Below, one piece after another: positions 21,521 through 31,712 of a DNA stretch of 64,000 nt; within the stretch, counting starts at the first letter, position 1, and every line of letters begins with the position of its first letter. This DNA comes from Pachyseris speciosa (Eukaryota; Cnidaria; Anthozoa; Scleractinia; Pachyseridae): NCBI GenBank assembly GCA_016490735.1, contig JAEMWC010000080.1, forward strand, positions 1,257,501-1,321,500. Reading direction: 5' to 3'. The translations under genes and the position numbers were made by a program. The notes beneath the pieces are model-generated. The model did no database searches. It was not told the DNA's origin and worked only from the letters and a program-made list of their open reading frames with translations.

Positions 21521-21841
21521 ATGTCTCGAGTAGTAAAGAACAATCGCGGTTTCCTTGAACTCTTAACTTGTTGCCCTGGACATCAGTTTCTCCTAGAGAC
21601 AGCCACTCCACAACAGATGCACGCATTAGTGCAAATTATTTATAATGTGTTTCGTGGAAACATTCCAGTCTCTGAAGAAGATAAGCGTAAAGTGATTCCT
21701 TTCAAGGATGCCATTCTTAATCTCGCTGAGCCAAGTATTCCTTACAAGACAAAGAAGCAAGCCTTTGCTCAAGAGGGTGGAGGTTTTATTCAAGATTTGT
21801 TGATACCAATTGTAACTAGTTTGGGGCCTCTAGTGTTATAA
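21521..21841 (+). CDS. Small uncharacterised Polinton-like element protein
   Basis: 106 codons, intact, from the ATG at 21521 (MSRVVKNNRGFLELL) to the stop at 21839-21841. It has a compact, mostly helical-looking centre (TATPQQMHALVQIIYNVFRG) and a Gly/hydrophobic C-terminus (GGGFIQDLLIPIVTSLG). I recall similar short proteins beside the packaging ATPase in coral repeats, but know no function. It is the only plus-strand gene of this element without a break. Confidence 0.65.
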   Translation: MSRVVKNNRGFLELLTCCPGHQFLLETATPQQMHALVQIIYNVFRGNIPVSEEDKRKVIPFKDAILNLAEPSIPYKTKKQAFAQEGGGFIQDLLIPIVTSLGPLVL

Positions 21842-21903
21842 GTATCGCGAACTACTCTGTAGTGTGTTCAGCTGGTTCTTGTCGTTAGCGAGTGCTGGAC
21901 AAT

Positions 21904-22713
21904 ATGAAGAGAAAGGTCGATTGGGATAAAGAGGAAGAGAGTGATTATGATGACATTAACACAAGTGAAGAGGAAAGTGATGACTAAGAGCCTCGAATTA
22001 AAGATGTTTTAGAAGGACTTTCCCAAGCCGTTTCTAGACAACAGGCCTCCAATTTATTACATAGCATGGCGGCTTCCAAGGATATCTTGTTTTGGATACC
22101 TCGTGGACAGTTACTTCGAAACCAGCGAATAATACCAGTGACCAACTTCTCAGAGCTGGTTGAATATGTGTTACTCCCTTATAACGACGATGTTGCCAAA
22201 CCCCGTGCCCTCAAAACATTTATAGACGGATTGGCAGAGTTAGGAATTAATAAACGTTCGATAAAGAATAAGAAAATTGTGGCTGAGCTAATGGAAAAAG
22301 AACGACCCTATCGAGATAAAGACGGTGAGGCTGGTGATGAAGAAATGGTTTCCGAAAGCAGTGATATTGAAGATGGCAAAGAGACAGAAAACTCTGATCT
22401 GGAACATAAAGGAAATTCAGAAGTTGAATATTCTGAAGAGAGCGCAAGTCCAGAGATTTTGTCTCAAGGAAAAAGCTCTTGCTACCATTGTAACGGAGGA
22501 AACATCTACCAAACTGCAGTAGTGAAATGCCCAAGATGCCACTGGCATGATGGCTATAAGATTTGTCCGATTTGCGCATACAAAATTCCTGTTGATCGTG
22601 AACACTCGACTGATGGATTTATTTGCTGCACTGATTGACACGCTGTGAAACACATTGATTCAGAAACTTTTAAGAAGAACCATTATCCTCCAAGCGAAGA
22701 TGAAGACGATTGA
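21904..22713 (+). pseudogene. Acidic zinc-ribbon protein of the Polinton-like element, two in-frame stops
   Basis: Starts MKRKVDWDKEEESDYDD at 21904. One frame continues to 22713 (ending PPSEDEDD) except for TAA at codon 28 (21985) and TGA at codon 245 (22636). The middle has SKDILFWIPRGQLLRNQR, then a very acidic linker, then paired Cys motifs (CYHCNGG, CPRCHW, CPICAYKIP) that look like zinc ribbons. A nuclear regulatory or DNA-associated role would fit an acidic zinc-ribbon protein, but that is inference. The intact ancestor would end inside the right TIR boundary, with AATAAA at 22807. Confidence 0.7.
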
Positions 22714-22806
22714 TTTTCCCTCCACACGGAGTTCAAGAGGATGACTGATGTTTATTCAAAACTCAAATCACTTTCAGTATTGTTTTTGTATTCGCTGAGA
22801 AAAGGC

Positions 22807-22812
22807 AATAAA
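22807..22812 (+). terminator. Poly(A) signal in right TIR
   Basis: AATAAA about 95 bases after the end of the last plus-strand gene; mirror image of 12869-12874. Confidence 0.5.
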
Positions 22813-23332
22813 GTTTATGTTTGTCTCTCAAGAAACGTGTAATTCATATTAGTCGCGCGTTTATATTGATCGTTCCAAACAACTTAAGCCGTCTATTCTC
22901 GTTGTTGAATGATAGAAGGTTGTCCCATGGGCTTCTTCTCTTGAGTTTGTATGCAAATATAGGGTTGAGAGAAGAGTTGAGATCCGTTTTGCATAACGCG
23001 TGTGTGACTAACGGAGCAGAAAACAAGAAAGGTAGCTAAGAATTTATTTTCTCTCTCATCGCCAAAGCTGAGAGGTCAGATAGCATCGGGATTTTCAGTA
23101 TTAAGAGAGAAGAGAACGCAGTTTTGTAACAACCAGTCGGGATTGAAATCAAGAGTTTTAGTTTCAAAATTTTGTCATGTGTGAGTTTTGGTTGTATGAA
23201 CGGAACTACCGCTTAATAAAAGAATAGTCAGAACCAAGCGGTTTTTCGAATGTACGGATCAGTTTAAGTTCTTCTGACTGAGGTTTAATGCCACACAGCA
23301 AATAATTTCCCATATTTTAATGCTTTCAACTT

Positions 23333-23454
23333 ATCAAATGAAGAATGATCCTCGCAGTTGTGAACGCAATTTATACAATTGCGAAAAGAAGCCTGAAAAA
23401 AATTCAGGACTTCAACGGGGTTTGAACCCGTGACCTCGCGATTACCGGTGCGAT

Positions 23455-23495
<41 letters not shown>

Positions 23496-23684
23496 AGGTC
23501 AATTGTGGGTTCATATGTTCCCGTGAAAGAAATGAGTGTGAATGATGTACGAAATAAATCATACGTGAACTGCGGAAATGAAATCAAATGCAATTGTATA
23601 AATTGCGTTCACAACTGCGAGGATCATTCTTCATTTGATTTCATTTCCGCAGTTCACGTATGATTTATTTCGTACATCATTCAC
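23333..23684 (-). mobile_element. tRNA-headed foldback insertion, copy 1 (352 bp)
   Basis: GCTTTCAACTT occurs directly before (23322-23332) and after (23685-23695) the insert and once in the left TIR, so it is an 11-bp target duplication. Inside are a minus-strand tRNA-like sequence and two sets of long perfect inverted repeats: AAATGAAGAATGATCCTCGC... at 23337 with its complement near 23593-23640, and a roughly 50-base arm GTGAATGATGTACGAAATAA... pairing with the right end. Target duplication length suggests LINE-assisted retrotransposition of a SINE. Confidence 0.8.
23408..23480 (-). tRNA. tRNA-like head of the foldback SINE (Thr-GGT-like, degenerate)
   Basis: GGCTTCATAGCTCAGTTGGT starts the minus-strand sequence. 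Acceptor ends GGCTTCA/TGAAGTC pair, D-arm GCTC/GAGC and T-arm ACGGG-TTCAAAC-CCCGT are good. The anticodon arm is poor and position 33 is not U, so it is a mobile-element promoter rather than a working tRNA. Confidence 0.6.
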
Positions 23685-24399
23685 GCTTTCAACTTAGTTA
23701 CAACAAGTCGAGGCAAGCCTATTGTGCCTATTGTCTGAGAGCGACGCCCATTAGTAAACCTATCCACTGATTAGTATGCAGGAACGCATACAGGAAGACA
23801 CTTATTAGTATGGAGGTTACAACAATGGGTGACGTCGTAGGCTATCCCTAAACTATCCTTACCTATCCACCAAAGCGGTTAATTCCATCCCTAACATACT
23901 ACTAATGTGGTTCGTGTGTAGTTTATATAGCGAGCACTACAACTACCCTTTTTATGGAAACATGGTAAAAACATGGTAATGTGAATGGGCCATGTTCTAA
24001 ACGAGTAAGGGCCTGGGAACGAATTTAAACTCCATTGAAAATCAATGAAATTGAACTAAATCGATTCTCACATGAAAGGGTATCTAAAAATAAGCAGTTC
24101 CAGCAAGTTTGAGTATGTTTGGTTTAAAAGCCGCCAGATAACATGCATTTAAAGCTTAAAAAAGTCACATACAAATGTCTCTATTTCGGAAAGTGTGTCC
24201 CTCCAAAACCATACAAGGTCTCTAATTTTGACAATTTTCAAACGCATTTTTCTTCTCCAATTCAACTGAACAGCGTCAAAGTTGGTTAGGTGACCATTTT
24301 TGAGATGCTCTTTCATTCAGTGGAAACAATTTTTTTCCAATCGATAAATTTTAAAACCTCGTTCCCAGGCCCTTACTCGTTTAGAAAATGGCCCATATA

Positions 24400-24597
24400 A
24401 TAGACCTTTTTGCTTGTAGATTTTGTTTTCCCAATGTAGACCATGTGATCTTCCCAAGGGGGTTTGTCCTTTGTCTTTTCATAAATTATGCGTACATATT
24501 CACGTGAATGAGGCGAAATTTCAAAGAAACAGCTCTCTAGGGCAACATCACATGGTCTACATTGGGAAAACAAAATCTACAAGCTAAAAAGGTCTAT
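24400..24597. repeat. MITE ATAGACCTTTTT family, copy 1
   Basis: ATAGACCTTTTTGCTTGTAG and its complement CTACAAGCTAAAAAGGTCTAT form inverted ends, extended by TTTTGTTTTCCCAATGTAGACCATGTGA. A second copy is at 30441-30642. Just before it (about 24360-24390) the outer motif of the Polinton-like TIR (CGTTCCCAGGCCCTTACTCG) recurs. Confidence 0.85.
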
Positions 24598-25907
24598 TTA
24601 GCTGAATGAAAAGCTTTCCTTGATTCCGTGGGGGATTATTCTATGGTTCATAATAACAAGGGACCTCAACTCATTTCCAGCGGTCAAAAGACTTTCTTCA
24701 CAAGTGAATGAAACTATGTCCACGTTCCAAGGGCTCTTATTAAGTGTTTATTACATAGAGCCACGTACATGTCTCCCTGTAAATTTGCTAAGTTAATGAT
24801 GGTTTTGTCGCTGCCATATCGAGAATTAGTTTTCGTGCGTTTTACTTGACGTAAGCTCAGATTCAAATTGCGTTGTGAGATGAGGTATGCTCAGTTTCAA
24901 ACTGCAACAAAACAAAACAATCATGGCGACCAACTGACGAGGTCTTCAGACGAAACTAGTTTTGTAGTCGCATATGCAGGTTAGTGTGTTGAAAGTCGAT
25001 TCAAATAGGACTTTTTCATGATAAAAATGATGTATTTACAGCAGAGGGGAAAATTATGCACCAATACTATACACCAGAATAAGCTTAACAGAAAAAAGTT
25101 TGTCTTCATAGTAACCCATAATATTACAACAGAAAAGTTAAATAAGCATAAATTTGGATAATGAATGCACAACAATTTTTACAAAAAAAGTTGTTAAGAA
25201 AACTTTAAAAAGAAAATGTTTTTTGATGATCAGCAAGAGAACTTGCAAATCTGGCTGTGAAACCAGAAATACAGAATAAGTTAAAAAATATTTAATATTA
25301 CCGAGTAAATCGATAAAAACCAATATTTTTTAAAAATATTTTTGGAGTGGGTGTGTCTACACATTGGGGTGGATATAGAAGTGTTGTAAAAGAATAAACA
25401 AGCCCTCCTGCAATCCCAAAAATAACAATGCTTACAACTTTATTCATAAAATTTATGTACAACAATAAAATAAATAAATTTATTGATTTTGGGGTGTGTG
25501 TCTATGTTGGGGTGGATGTAAACCAGCTGTTTACTTTAATCTTCACATTAATGCAAAACATTTTTTTTTACATTTTCTCTCTTTTTTCTTAATTTTTTTT
25601 TTTACTTTTATATCTTTATTTGGACTGTAATGACCAATTAGGGTCGTAAAACAAAGCTACGACCCGAGTGACAAAACAGCCAAAAATAGATAAGGTAAGT
25701 ACATTTTATTTATTTTATAAAGAAGGGAAAATTTATCCCTTATTGATTTATTACACGTTTGAATTCCAAGTTATTTCGAACGCTTCGTTAACGTCATGGC
25801 CATTCGCATTGTGTCATCTTATAGGAAAAGTAATCTGTCCTATTTACAACCCAGCAGGGTACCCCGTGCCCGGCTAACCGGGCTACGAAGGGCTACACGA
25901 AAATTTG
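24598..25907. other. No gene recognised
   Basis: AT-rich. GGGGTGGATATAGAAG/GGGGTGGATGTAAACC recur near 25370 and 25510, and T-runs lie near 25560-25620. No exon seen. Confidence 0.3.
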
Positions 25908-25918
25908 GTTTATCAACG

Positions 25919-25949
<31 letters not shown>

Positions 25950-26075
25950 GGATTCGATTAGCTGACGTTTCGAGCGTTAGCCCTTCGTCGGAGCGAATCG
26001 AGGAATTGTGGGTTGTGTATGGTTTATATAGGAAATGGAGCTACGCTATTGGTGGTAACATGGTAACGTGAAAAA
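25908..26075 (-). repeat. Penelope-like/retrozyme-type repeat remnant
   Basis: Contains a hammerhead-like motif (25955-26002) and CAACGGAGTTGATAATGTAA flanking sequence that I recall as common in cnidarian hammerhead repeats. No coding part. Confidence 0.5.
25955..26002 (-). ncRNA. Degenerate hammerhead ribozyme
   Basis: On the minus strand: helix I strand TCGATTCGCT, then CCGACGA where CUGANGA is expected, helix II GGGC-TAAC-GCTC, GAAA (25971-25968), GTC (25966-25964), then AGCTAATCGA which pairs with the first helix I strand over nine positions with one mismatch. The change of the invariant second base of the core (U to C) should abolish activity. Helix III would form only in a dimer (ACGT). 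Confidence 0.65.
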
Positions 26076-26388
26076 CATGAATAATACGAATAATACGAAG
26101 GGCTAGTTGGGCTACGTAGTCAACCTCGTTCCCAGGGCTTTTCTATCACTTGGGGACGAGGTTGCTACGTTGCGCTATCTCTACATTGGGCCAAGAGCCA
26201 TAATATGATATTCCAAGGGCATAAAAGGGAGTCTCGCTGCTACGTAGTGCTACGTAGGGCACGTAGTGAGCCTCGTTCCCAGGGCTTTTCCCTCACTTGG
26301 GAACGAGGTCGCTATGTTGTGCTACGGTAGTGACTAGGATCGATATTCCAAGTCAGGTCACACACTTAGTTTCGCTGGTTTCGTGTAA

Positions 26389-26530
26389 AGAGCGTTTTCA
26401 CATGACGTCACGGCGGCCATGTTGGTGTTCCAAACTAAACCACTAGGAATTAAACTCTATTTTTATGGAAATACTTTCTTTTGTTTTAGTAAACCAATAT
26501 GGTCGGTAGTCACGTGAATGAAAACGCTCT
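26389..26530. repeat. MITE with AGAGCGTTTTCA ends
   Basis: AGAGCGTTTTCA at the left and TGAAAACGCTCT at the right are inverted; CACATGACGT/CACGTGAATG follow inside. About 142 bp. Confidence 0.75.
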
Positions 26531-26583
26531 ATATAAAGTGCTAAACGATCTTAGTAAATTTTCTATATTTGAAAAGAGCATAT

Positions 26584-26655
26584 AAAAGGTCGAACCCGGG
26601 TTATAGGCGTCACAACGATATCCATATCCATTACACCAACGACTGGTAGCTGACG
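26584..26655 (-). repeat. tRNA-like fragment
   Basis: Minus strand shows TGGTGTAATGG (A-box-like) and CCGGGTTCGACC (B-box-like) 40-50 bases apart. No full cloverleaf; SINE or tRNA remnant. Confidence 0.4.
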
Positions 26656-27917
26656 AGGGAAGGAAGTTTTAACAAATTTATTTGGTGTCACCATAACAAT
26701 ATATGAAAGCTAACCATTTCGAGTCAGCACTTAAGCCTAATCACTAGAGATCAGTGTCTAAACTAGCACTTCTTCTCTGCCTTTAAACAGAGTGTTGTTT
26801 CGGGTTAACACTGAGGTTGTCATTGGCCATATGACGTCACCAAATGTTCGGTGATAACGAAATGTCTCACCTTGCTCCAGTGTGATAACCGTTGTGCTAC
26901 ATAGGCCAAGAGCCCTAATTTAGGCAGATTCAGCAAAGTTAACCAATGTCAGAACAGCAAATTGAGCACCGGGGTCCGGGAATCGTTCAGTCCTTTCCGC
27001 GCACTTTCGCGTTCTCATTTGACGTTGCGTTGTCTTTGCTAAATCTGCCAAAAAGGATATCCCAAGGGCATGACCGGAGTCTCCCTGCGACGCAGTGCTA
27101 CGTATCAGCCTCATTCCCATGGCTTTTCCCTCACTTGGAAACGAGGTTGTTATGTTGTGCTACGTAACCCAAGGGCATGACCAGGCTAGGAGTCTCCCTG
27201 CTAAGTAGTGCTACGTAGTCAGCCACATTCCCAGGGCTTTTCCTTCCCTTGGGAACGAGGCTGCTACGTTTTGCTACATAGGGCCAAGAGCCATAATAGG
27301 ATATCCCAAGGGCATGACGGGGAGTCTCCCTGCTACGTAGTGCTACTTAGCTGCTACTAAGTGCTCCATAGTCAACCTCATTCTGAGAGATTTTCCCTCA
27401 CTTGGGAACGAGGTTGCTACGTTTTGCTACACTGGGCCAAGAGCCATAATAGGATATCCCAAAGGCATGAACCGGGACTCTCCCTGCTACGTAGTGCTGC
27501 ATTCCCATGGCTTTTTGGGAACGAGGTTGTTAAGTTGTGCTACGTACCCAAGTCTTCCTGCTACGTAGTGCTACGTAGGGCTACGTATCAACCTCATTCC
27601 CATGGCTTTTCCCTCACTTGGGAACGAGGTTGTTATGTTGTGCTACGTACCCAAGGGCATGACCGGAAGTCCTCCTGCTACGTAGTGCTACGTATCAACC
27701 TCATTCCCATATCTTTTCCCTCACTTGGGAACGAGGTTGTTATGTTGTGCTGCGTACCCAAGAGCCCAAGAGCATGCGAGGTGACCGGGAGTCTCCCTGC
27801 TACGTAGGTTACGTATAGGGCTACGTAGCGTTACGTAGCCCTGGGTAGGGCTATGTAGAGCACCTGCCTTGCTTTACAACTTCAATCGGAATAACATTGC
27901 CAAACCGTCAAGAGGAG

Positions 27918-28150
27918 ATGGCTCGTTCCTTTACTCGGGAGAAACTATCCTTCGTTTTACCTGACTCTTCATTTGAGCCAGTTTCTTGCAGTTTATTCAG
28001 GGGAAGTCGACCCTCGTTTTATGAAGAATACTTCGATCCACCACTGGAAAGCAAATATGAATGTCCTATCTGTCGTTTAGGCCTGCGAGACCCTGTGCTG
28101 ACAACCTGCGGCCATAGATTTTGCAAAGGTTGTGTCTTACGTTCTTTAAG
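27918..28150 (+). CDS. TRAF6-like RING finger exon (first coding exon)
   Basis: Start ATG 27918 ([18 protein letters not shown]). A RING finger begins at about residue 55: [26 protein letters not shown], with Cys and His spacing of a C3HC4 RING and closest by eye to TRAF6. RING domains recruit E2 enzymes for ubiquitin transfer; TRAF6 does so in NF-kB signalling. The exon ends in the middle of a codon before the donor GTAAGG and joins the exon at 30276, which supplies the last Cys-Pro pair (KCPVDNE), also TRAF6-like. Confidence 0.85.
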
Positions 28151-28549
28151 GTAAGGAAACCACATCGCTTTGTAATTCAAGAACCTTTCAAAACAGCATT
28201 TACCATTATAAGACGTAGTAACTATACATTTTAGTCAATGGCCACTTTTGAGAGGCCCTGCTAGGGTACGGTCCCGTGTCGCTTGTCTGAATTTTAAAAT
28301 CTCCCGTGTCAGTGTTTAAATCGCTAATTCTCGGCTTTGATGCCACTGTCGGAATTTTGCCGGGAATGATGCCGCCTGTTGGGATTTCATTTTCTGTGTT
28401 GTCGCTACTTTTTGGGCCATGTCGTTTGTCGGAATTTACCCTGGCAGACTTTTGAGCGTCATAATGTACAAGCTGCTCCCGCGCTCCCGAAGAAGAATTG
28501 AAAGAAAGGGCAGGGAAAATAGTGCTCCCGCAGTTTCGCGCTCCCGAAG

Positions 28550-28975
28550 TCGAAGAAGAATACCTTATTTCCTCGAATAATAGCCGGGGGCGATTATTGT
28601 TTTTTCGCACCAAAAGGGGGCGATTATTCGAGAGAAGGCGATTATTTCAAATATTGCTTGCTGGAAGTGATTCACTAAATATTTTGTTTTATTATCCCAT
28701 TAAATAAAAAAATAATCACATCAAATAACTGAACACGGGCTTTTTAAGTGTTCCAAATTTGGTTCCTTGATTATAATTTTCAATGTCAATTTTCAACGAA
28801 AGCTTGTTTGTTGCCCAAGGTGTCAATTTTTAACTTGACTGGGAGGGGATAAAAGAAAGAGAAGATGGCGAGTGGGGTGGGGGGAAGGCGATTATTGTAA
28901 ATATTTCCGTCAAAGGGGGGCGATTATTCGAGGGAGGCGATTAATCTAGGGACGGCTATTATTCGAGTTAATACG
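28550..28975. repeat. GGCGATTATTCGAG repeat
   Basis: CTCGAATAATAGCCGGGGGC, GGGGGCGATTATTCGAGAGA and GGCGATTATTCGAGGGAGG recur in direct and inverted orientation at both ends. Lies in the first intron of the RING gene. Confidence 0.6.
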
Positions 28976-28987
28976 GTAAAAGAGTTC

Positions 28988-30012
28988 TGCACCTATCAAT
29001 GTTTATAGTCCCGAGGAGGGGGGGGAGGGATACGGGATGGGGTGGGGACTTTGATCAGAAATGCAAATTTTGTGTCAAACCTACCCACCCTTAAGTAAAG
29101 TTTCGACTGTGGGGATTGCGATCCAAGAGGTTGACCTGTTAAATGCTTAAACAGTACAAACACTCAGGAGTTTCATTATGCACCTATCACTGGTTTGCCC
29201 CAGGATGGGGAGGGGGGCACCCCATGGGAAATTTGACATTTTCAGGTTTTCAAATGTGAATTTCCCCACCCTTGGGTCACCATTAGAAGTCAAATTCCCA
29301 CCTCAGGCACTAGCACAACAAACTTTTCAAAGTGGCAGTCAAGTCAAATTTCCCACCCTGGGGACCACTGTGGAATTCCCGTGGGTTGCCCCCCCCCCCC
29401 CCCCCATCCTGGGCAAACCATTGATAGGTGCATAAGAAGCTGGCAACCGGCGAAAATCGCCACCTACTTTGTCAGAATTTACCTCTTACTGCTGCCTACT
29501 TTGTCCATATTTTCATTCCATTATTAAAAAAATTCATCAAGTCGCCACCTTCTTTAGTTAGCTCAGAAGGCTATTTCAGAACTTATTGAAATCTGTGAAC
29601 ACTCCAGGTTTAAACAACTGGAATGAAAGAACACTGAAAGAAATTGATGGTCTATAGTAACAACAGATTGGGCAAATTTTCGTTACCTTTCTTTCCTCCA
29701 TCTTGTTCGTGCCTCACAGGGACTTTTGGGTATTTTCATGATGGAAAGTCACTCTTATCCAGGCTCTGCTCTGTTGGTTTTCAAGAATGCAGCATCACAG
29801 CATGTATTTTACCATGGCAAAGTCCAAGCTTAGGAAACGGTCTTTGATGTATATTTCTTCAGTTTTCAAGTTTGATCAAACTTCCCCACCCTGGGGCCAA
29901 CATTTGTCTTCAAAGTTTGTCAAAATTCCCCAAATTGGGTAGGAAATGTTGATCAAAGTTACCACCCCATCCCGTATCCCCACCCCCCTCGAGACTAACA
30001 TTGATAGGTGCG
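28988..30012. repeat. MITE with TGCACCTATCAATG ends (outer)
   Basis: Left TGCACCTATCAATG...GTCCCGAGGAGGGG...ATACGGGATGGGGTGG is mirrored at the right by CCACCCCATCCCGTAT...CTCGAGACTAACATTGATAGGTGC. A related element is nested inside (29178-29433). Confidence 0.8.
29178..29433. repeat. Nested MITE with related TGCACCTATCA ends
   Basis: ATGCACCTATCACTGGTTTG at the left and CAAACCATTGATAGGTGCAT at the right are inverted, plus CAGGATGGGG/CCCCATCCTG with a C run of about 16 (29390-29405). The same terminal 11 bases as the host element suggest one transposase mobilises both. Confidence 0.8.
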
Positions 30013-30275
30013 TCAGGGAAGAGGAATAAGTGCTCCTGCAGTGGGTTCGAAGGCGGGATCAGCTAGGAGGGTCCAGGGCATGCTCCCCAAGACATTTTGA
30101 ACTGTTAGTGCTAGTCCTTAGAAATGAGATTTCCAGCATTCTGAGGGGCAAATCAAAGCGTTTTAATTGCTGTAAATTTAAGTCAACTTTTGTGTTTGTT
30201 GGTAGAACAGGCAACTACTTCTTCTAACTTCTCAAATTCTTCTGGATAATTGTATTTATTTATTTTTGTTTGAAG

Positions 30276-30327
30276 AGATGATGGTCCCAAGTGCCCTGTG
30301 GATAATGAATGTTTGGATCCTTCACAG
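30276..30327 (+). CDS. RING gene, exon 2
   Basis: Acceptor TTTTTGTTTGAAG and donor GTAATA. It completes the RING (RDDGPKCPVDNECLDPSQ) and ends phase 0, matching the start of the exon at 33159. Confidence 0.8.
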
Positions 30328-30440
30328 GTAATATTATTTTGCTCTTACAATGAATGTAAATGATTTCTTTGGTGATCTTGTTTGGTAGAACTTGTAACAA
30401 TTTTGCATATCTGATGACTTAAATAACAATAACAATAACA

Positions 30441-30642
30441 ATAGACCTTTTTAGCTTGTAGATTTTGTTTTACCATTATGTAGACCATGTGATGTTACCC
30501 TAGAGAACTGTTTCTTTGAAATTTCACCTTATTCATGTGCATATGTATGCATAATTTATGAAAAGGCAAAAGACAAATCCCCTTGGGAAGATCACATGGT
30601 CGTCATTGGCAAAACAAAATTTGAAAAGCTAAAAAGGTCTAT
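30441..30642. repeat. MITE ATAGACCTTTTT family, copy 2
   Basis: Same ends as 24400-24597 (ATAGACCTTTTTAGCTTGTA; AGCTAAAAAGGTCTAT). The right inner arm is more diverged, so this copy is older. Confidence 0.85.
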
Positions 30643-30684
30643 AGCAATAGCAATAATAATAATTTAATAACAATAATAAACACT

Positions 30685-31005
30685 TTAAATATGTGACTGA
30701 TCATTGCAGTTATGAACACTACTTAAACAGTCGTGAAAATAAAGCCTGAAAAATTTCAGGCTTGTACGGGATTCGAACCCACGACCTCTGTGATACCAGT
30801 GCAGCGCTGACTACCAACTGAGCTAACAAGCCATCTGGGAGCTGGTCGTTTTGTTGGTTTGTAATATACCCGTGAGTGGTGAATATATGAGGCTTTCAGG
30901 CTTTATTTTCACTACTGTTTAAGTAGTGTTCATAACTGTGATGATCAGTCACATATTTAATCATTAATCCGCAGTTCAAATATGATTTTCATATATTCAT
31001 CCTCA
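30685..31005 (-). mobile_element. tRNA-headed foldback element, copy 2
   Basis: Arms TTAAATATGTGACTGATCAT... and ...ATGATCAGTCACATATTTAA (ending 30960) are inverted, as are AAATAAAGCCTGAAA and TTTCAGGCTTTATTTTCA. A minus-strand tRNA-like sequence lies between. Same design as 23333-23684 and 39829-40139. Confidence 0.75.
30759..30832 (-). tRNA. tRNA-like head (Thr-GGT-like)
   Basis: GGCTTGTTAGCTCAGTTGGT at the 5' end, T-arm with GGGTTCGAATCCC, perfect acceptor GGCTTGT/ACAAGCC and loop CTGGTAT with anticodon GGT. Anticodon stem has mismatches and the D-arm an extra base; probably not a working tRNA. Confidence 0.55.
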
Positions 31006-31646
31006 AATAAATGCTTTATGAACAGCAATAAAAATAATTATACCTATTTACACAATCATAATATTAATTAATCATAACATTACCATAATTAGACTTTTTC
31101 TTTTAAAAAGGAAGCAGAAAAGAAAAAAGAAAAAACAAGATGATCGTTATAATCCTTCCTACTTAACAAATCATGACTATTAAACATTACAATCTCCTAT
31201 AAAAATTTCATATACTGTATATCTAGTTTCATATTTAAACGTATCTAGAGAAAGTAGCTGCCCGAGAAAAATAAAAATAAACTTAATGGATACCCTGCAG
31301 TAAAATTATTAAGCGGCAATTGTCTATGAAGTCACCTATCTTTCGAAATGGCCTGTGTTCTTGAACACCTGACACTTGTATGCACTGATCTTAAAATTTC
31401 AAAGGACAGGAGTATTCTTAGCCATGCAATCACAAAGTGGCAAGGTTCACCACCCTTTTGAGTGAGTTTCTCTGTTAAATGCTTCAGGAAAAGGTGACAC
31501 TCAGTGCCCATGCTGCCACTAGTTCCAAAACCTAGAGGTGTAAATGACCCCATCTCAACATCCAGCGCTCCTGGCTGATACTTCCGCTTCTTCTCATCTT
31601 CTTGCTCTTGAAGATTGTGGACGTTGGCTTACTCTGGTTGCACTTG

Positions 31647-31647
<1 letters not shown>

Positions 31648-31687
<40 letters not shown>

Positions 31688-31706
31688 TATTATTATTATT
31701 ATTATT
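31648..31706. repeat. (AAT)n(ATT)n palindromic microsatellite
   Basis: About 13 AAT triplets change into about 7 ATT triplets, giving a perfect hairpin. It abuts the element at 31713. Confidence 0.9.
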
Positions 31707-31712
31707 GTGGTC

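Larger units (their letters stand above)
11957..24044. mobile_element. Polinton/Maverick-like element (non-autonomous or decayed)
   Basis: Two terminal inverted repeats of about 1 kb enclose a packaging ATPase on the minus strand and a divergent plus-strand block with an adenovirus-core-like protein and two further small genes. Each block ends in its TIR and would use the AATAAA in it. Subtracting the LINE (15268-20517) and the tRNA foldback insertion (23333-23684) leaves about 6.5 kb, short for a Polinton (usually 15-20 kb). I see no protein-primed DNA polymerase, integrase, protease or major capsid gene. It could be a short derivative mobilised by full-length relatives, or a distinct compact lineage. 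No convincing target duplication was found at the termini. Confidence 0.75.
22706..24044. repeat. Right terminal inverted repeat
   Basis: Inverted copy of 11957-12978. It carries an extra 352-bp insertion (23333-23684) absent from the left TIR; without it and its duplicated target the two arms are of similar length. Confidence 0.9.
26120..27880. repeat. Cluster of CTACGTAG / CTCGTTCCCAGGG repeats
   Basis: At least seven irregular units of about 100-250 bp repeat CCTCRTTCCCATGGCTTTTC, CCTCACTTGGGAACGAGGTT, TGCTACGTAG and CCAAGGGCATGACCGGGAGT. CTCGTTCCCA and TGGGAACGAG are inverted within each unit. The long frames in it (for example 27361-27807) arise from the repetition. The cluster is interrupted at 26389-26700. 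Confidence 0.8.

Noticed and set aside
23408..23480. Functional threonine tRNA gene
   Set aside because: Poor anticodon stem, no U33, and it lies inside a mobile foldback element with sister copies.
11950..24050. 6-bp target duplication at the Polinton-like ends
   Set aside because: GGTAAC and ATGAAA next to the termini do not match; the true ends may be a few bases off or the site has decayed.
27361..27807. 148-codon frame as a gene
   Set aside because: It is made of repeated CTCGTTCCCA/CTACGTAG units.
28206..28613. 135-codon minus-strand frame
   Set aside because: Lies in the first intron of the RING gene and partly in the GGCGATTATTCGAG repeat; no domain seen.
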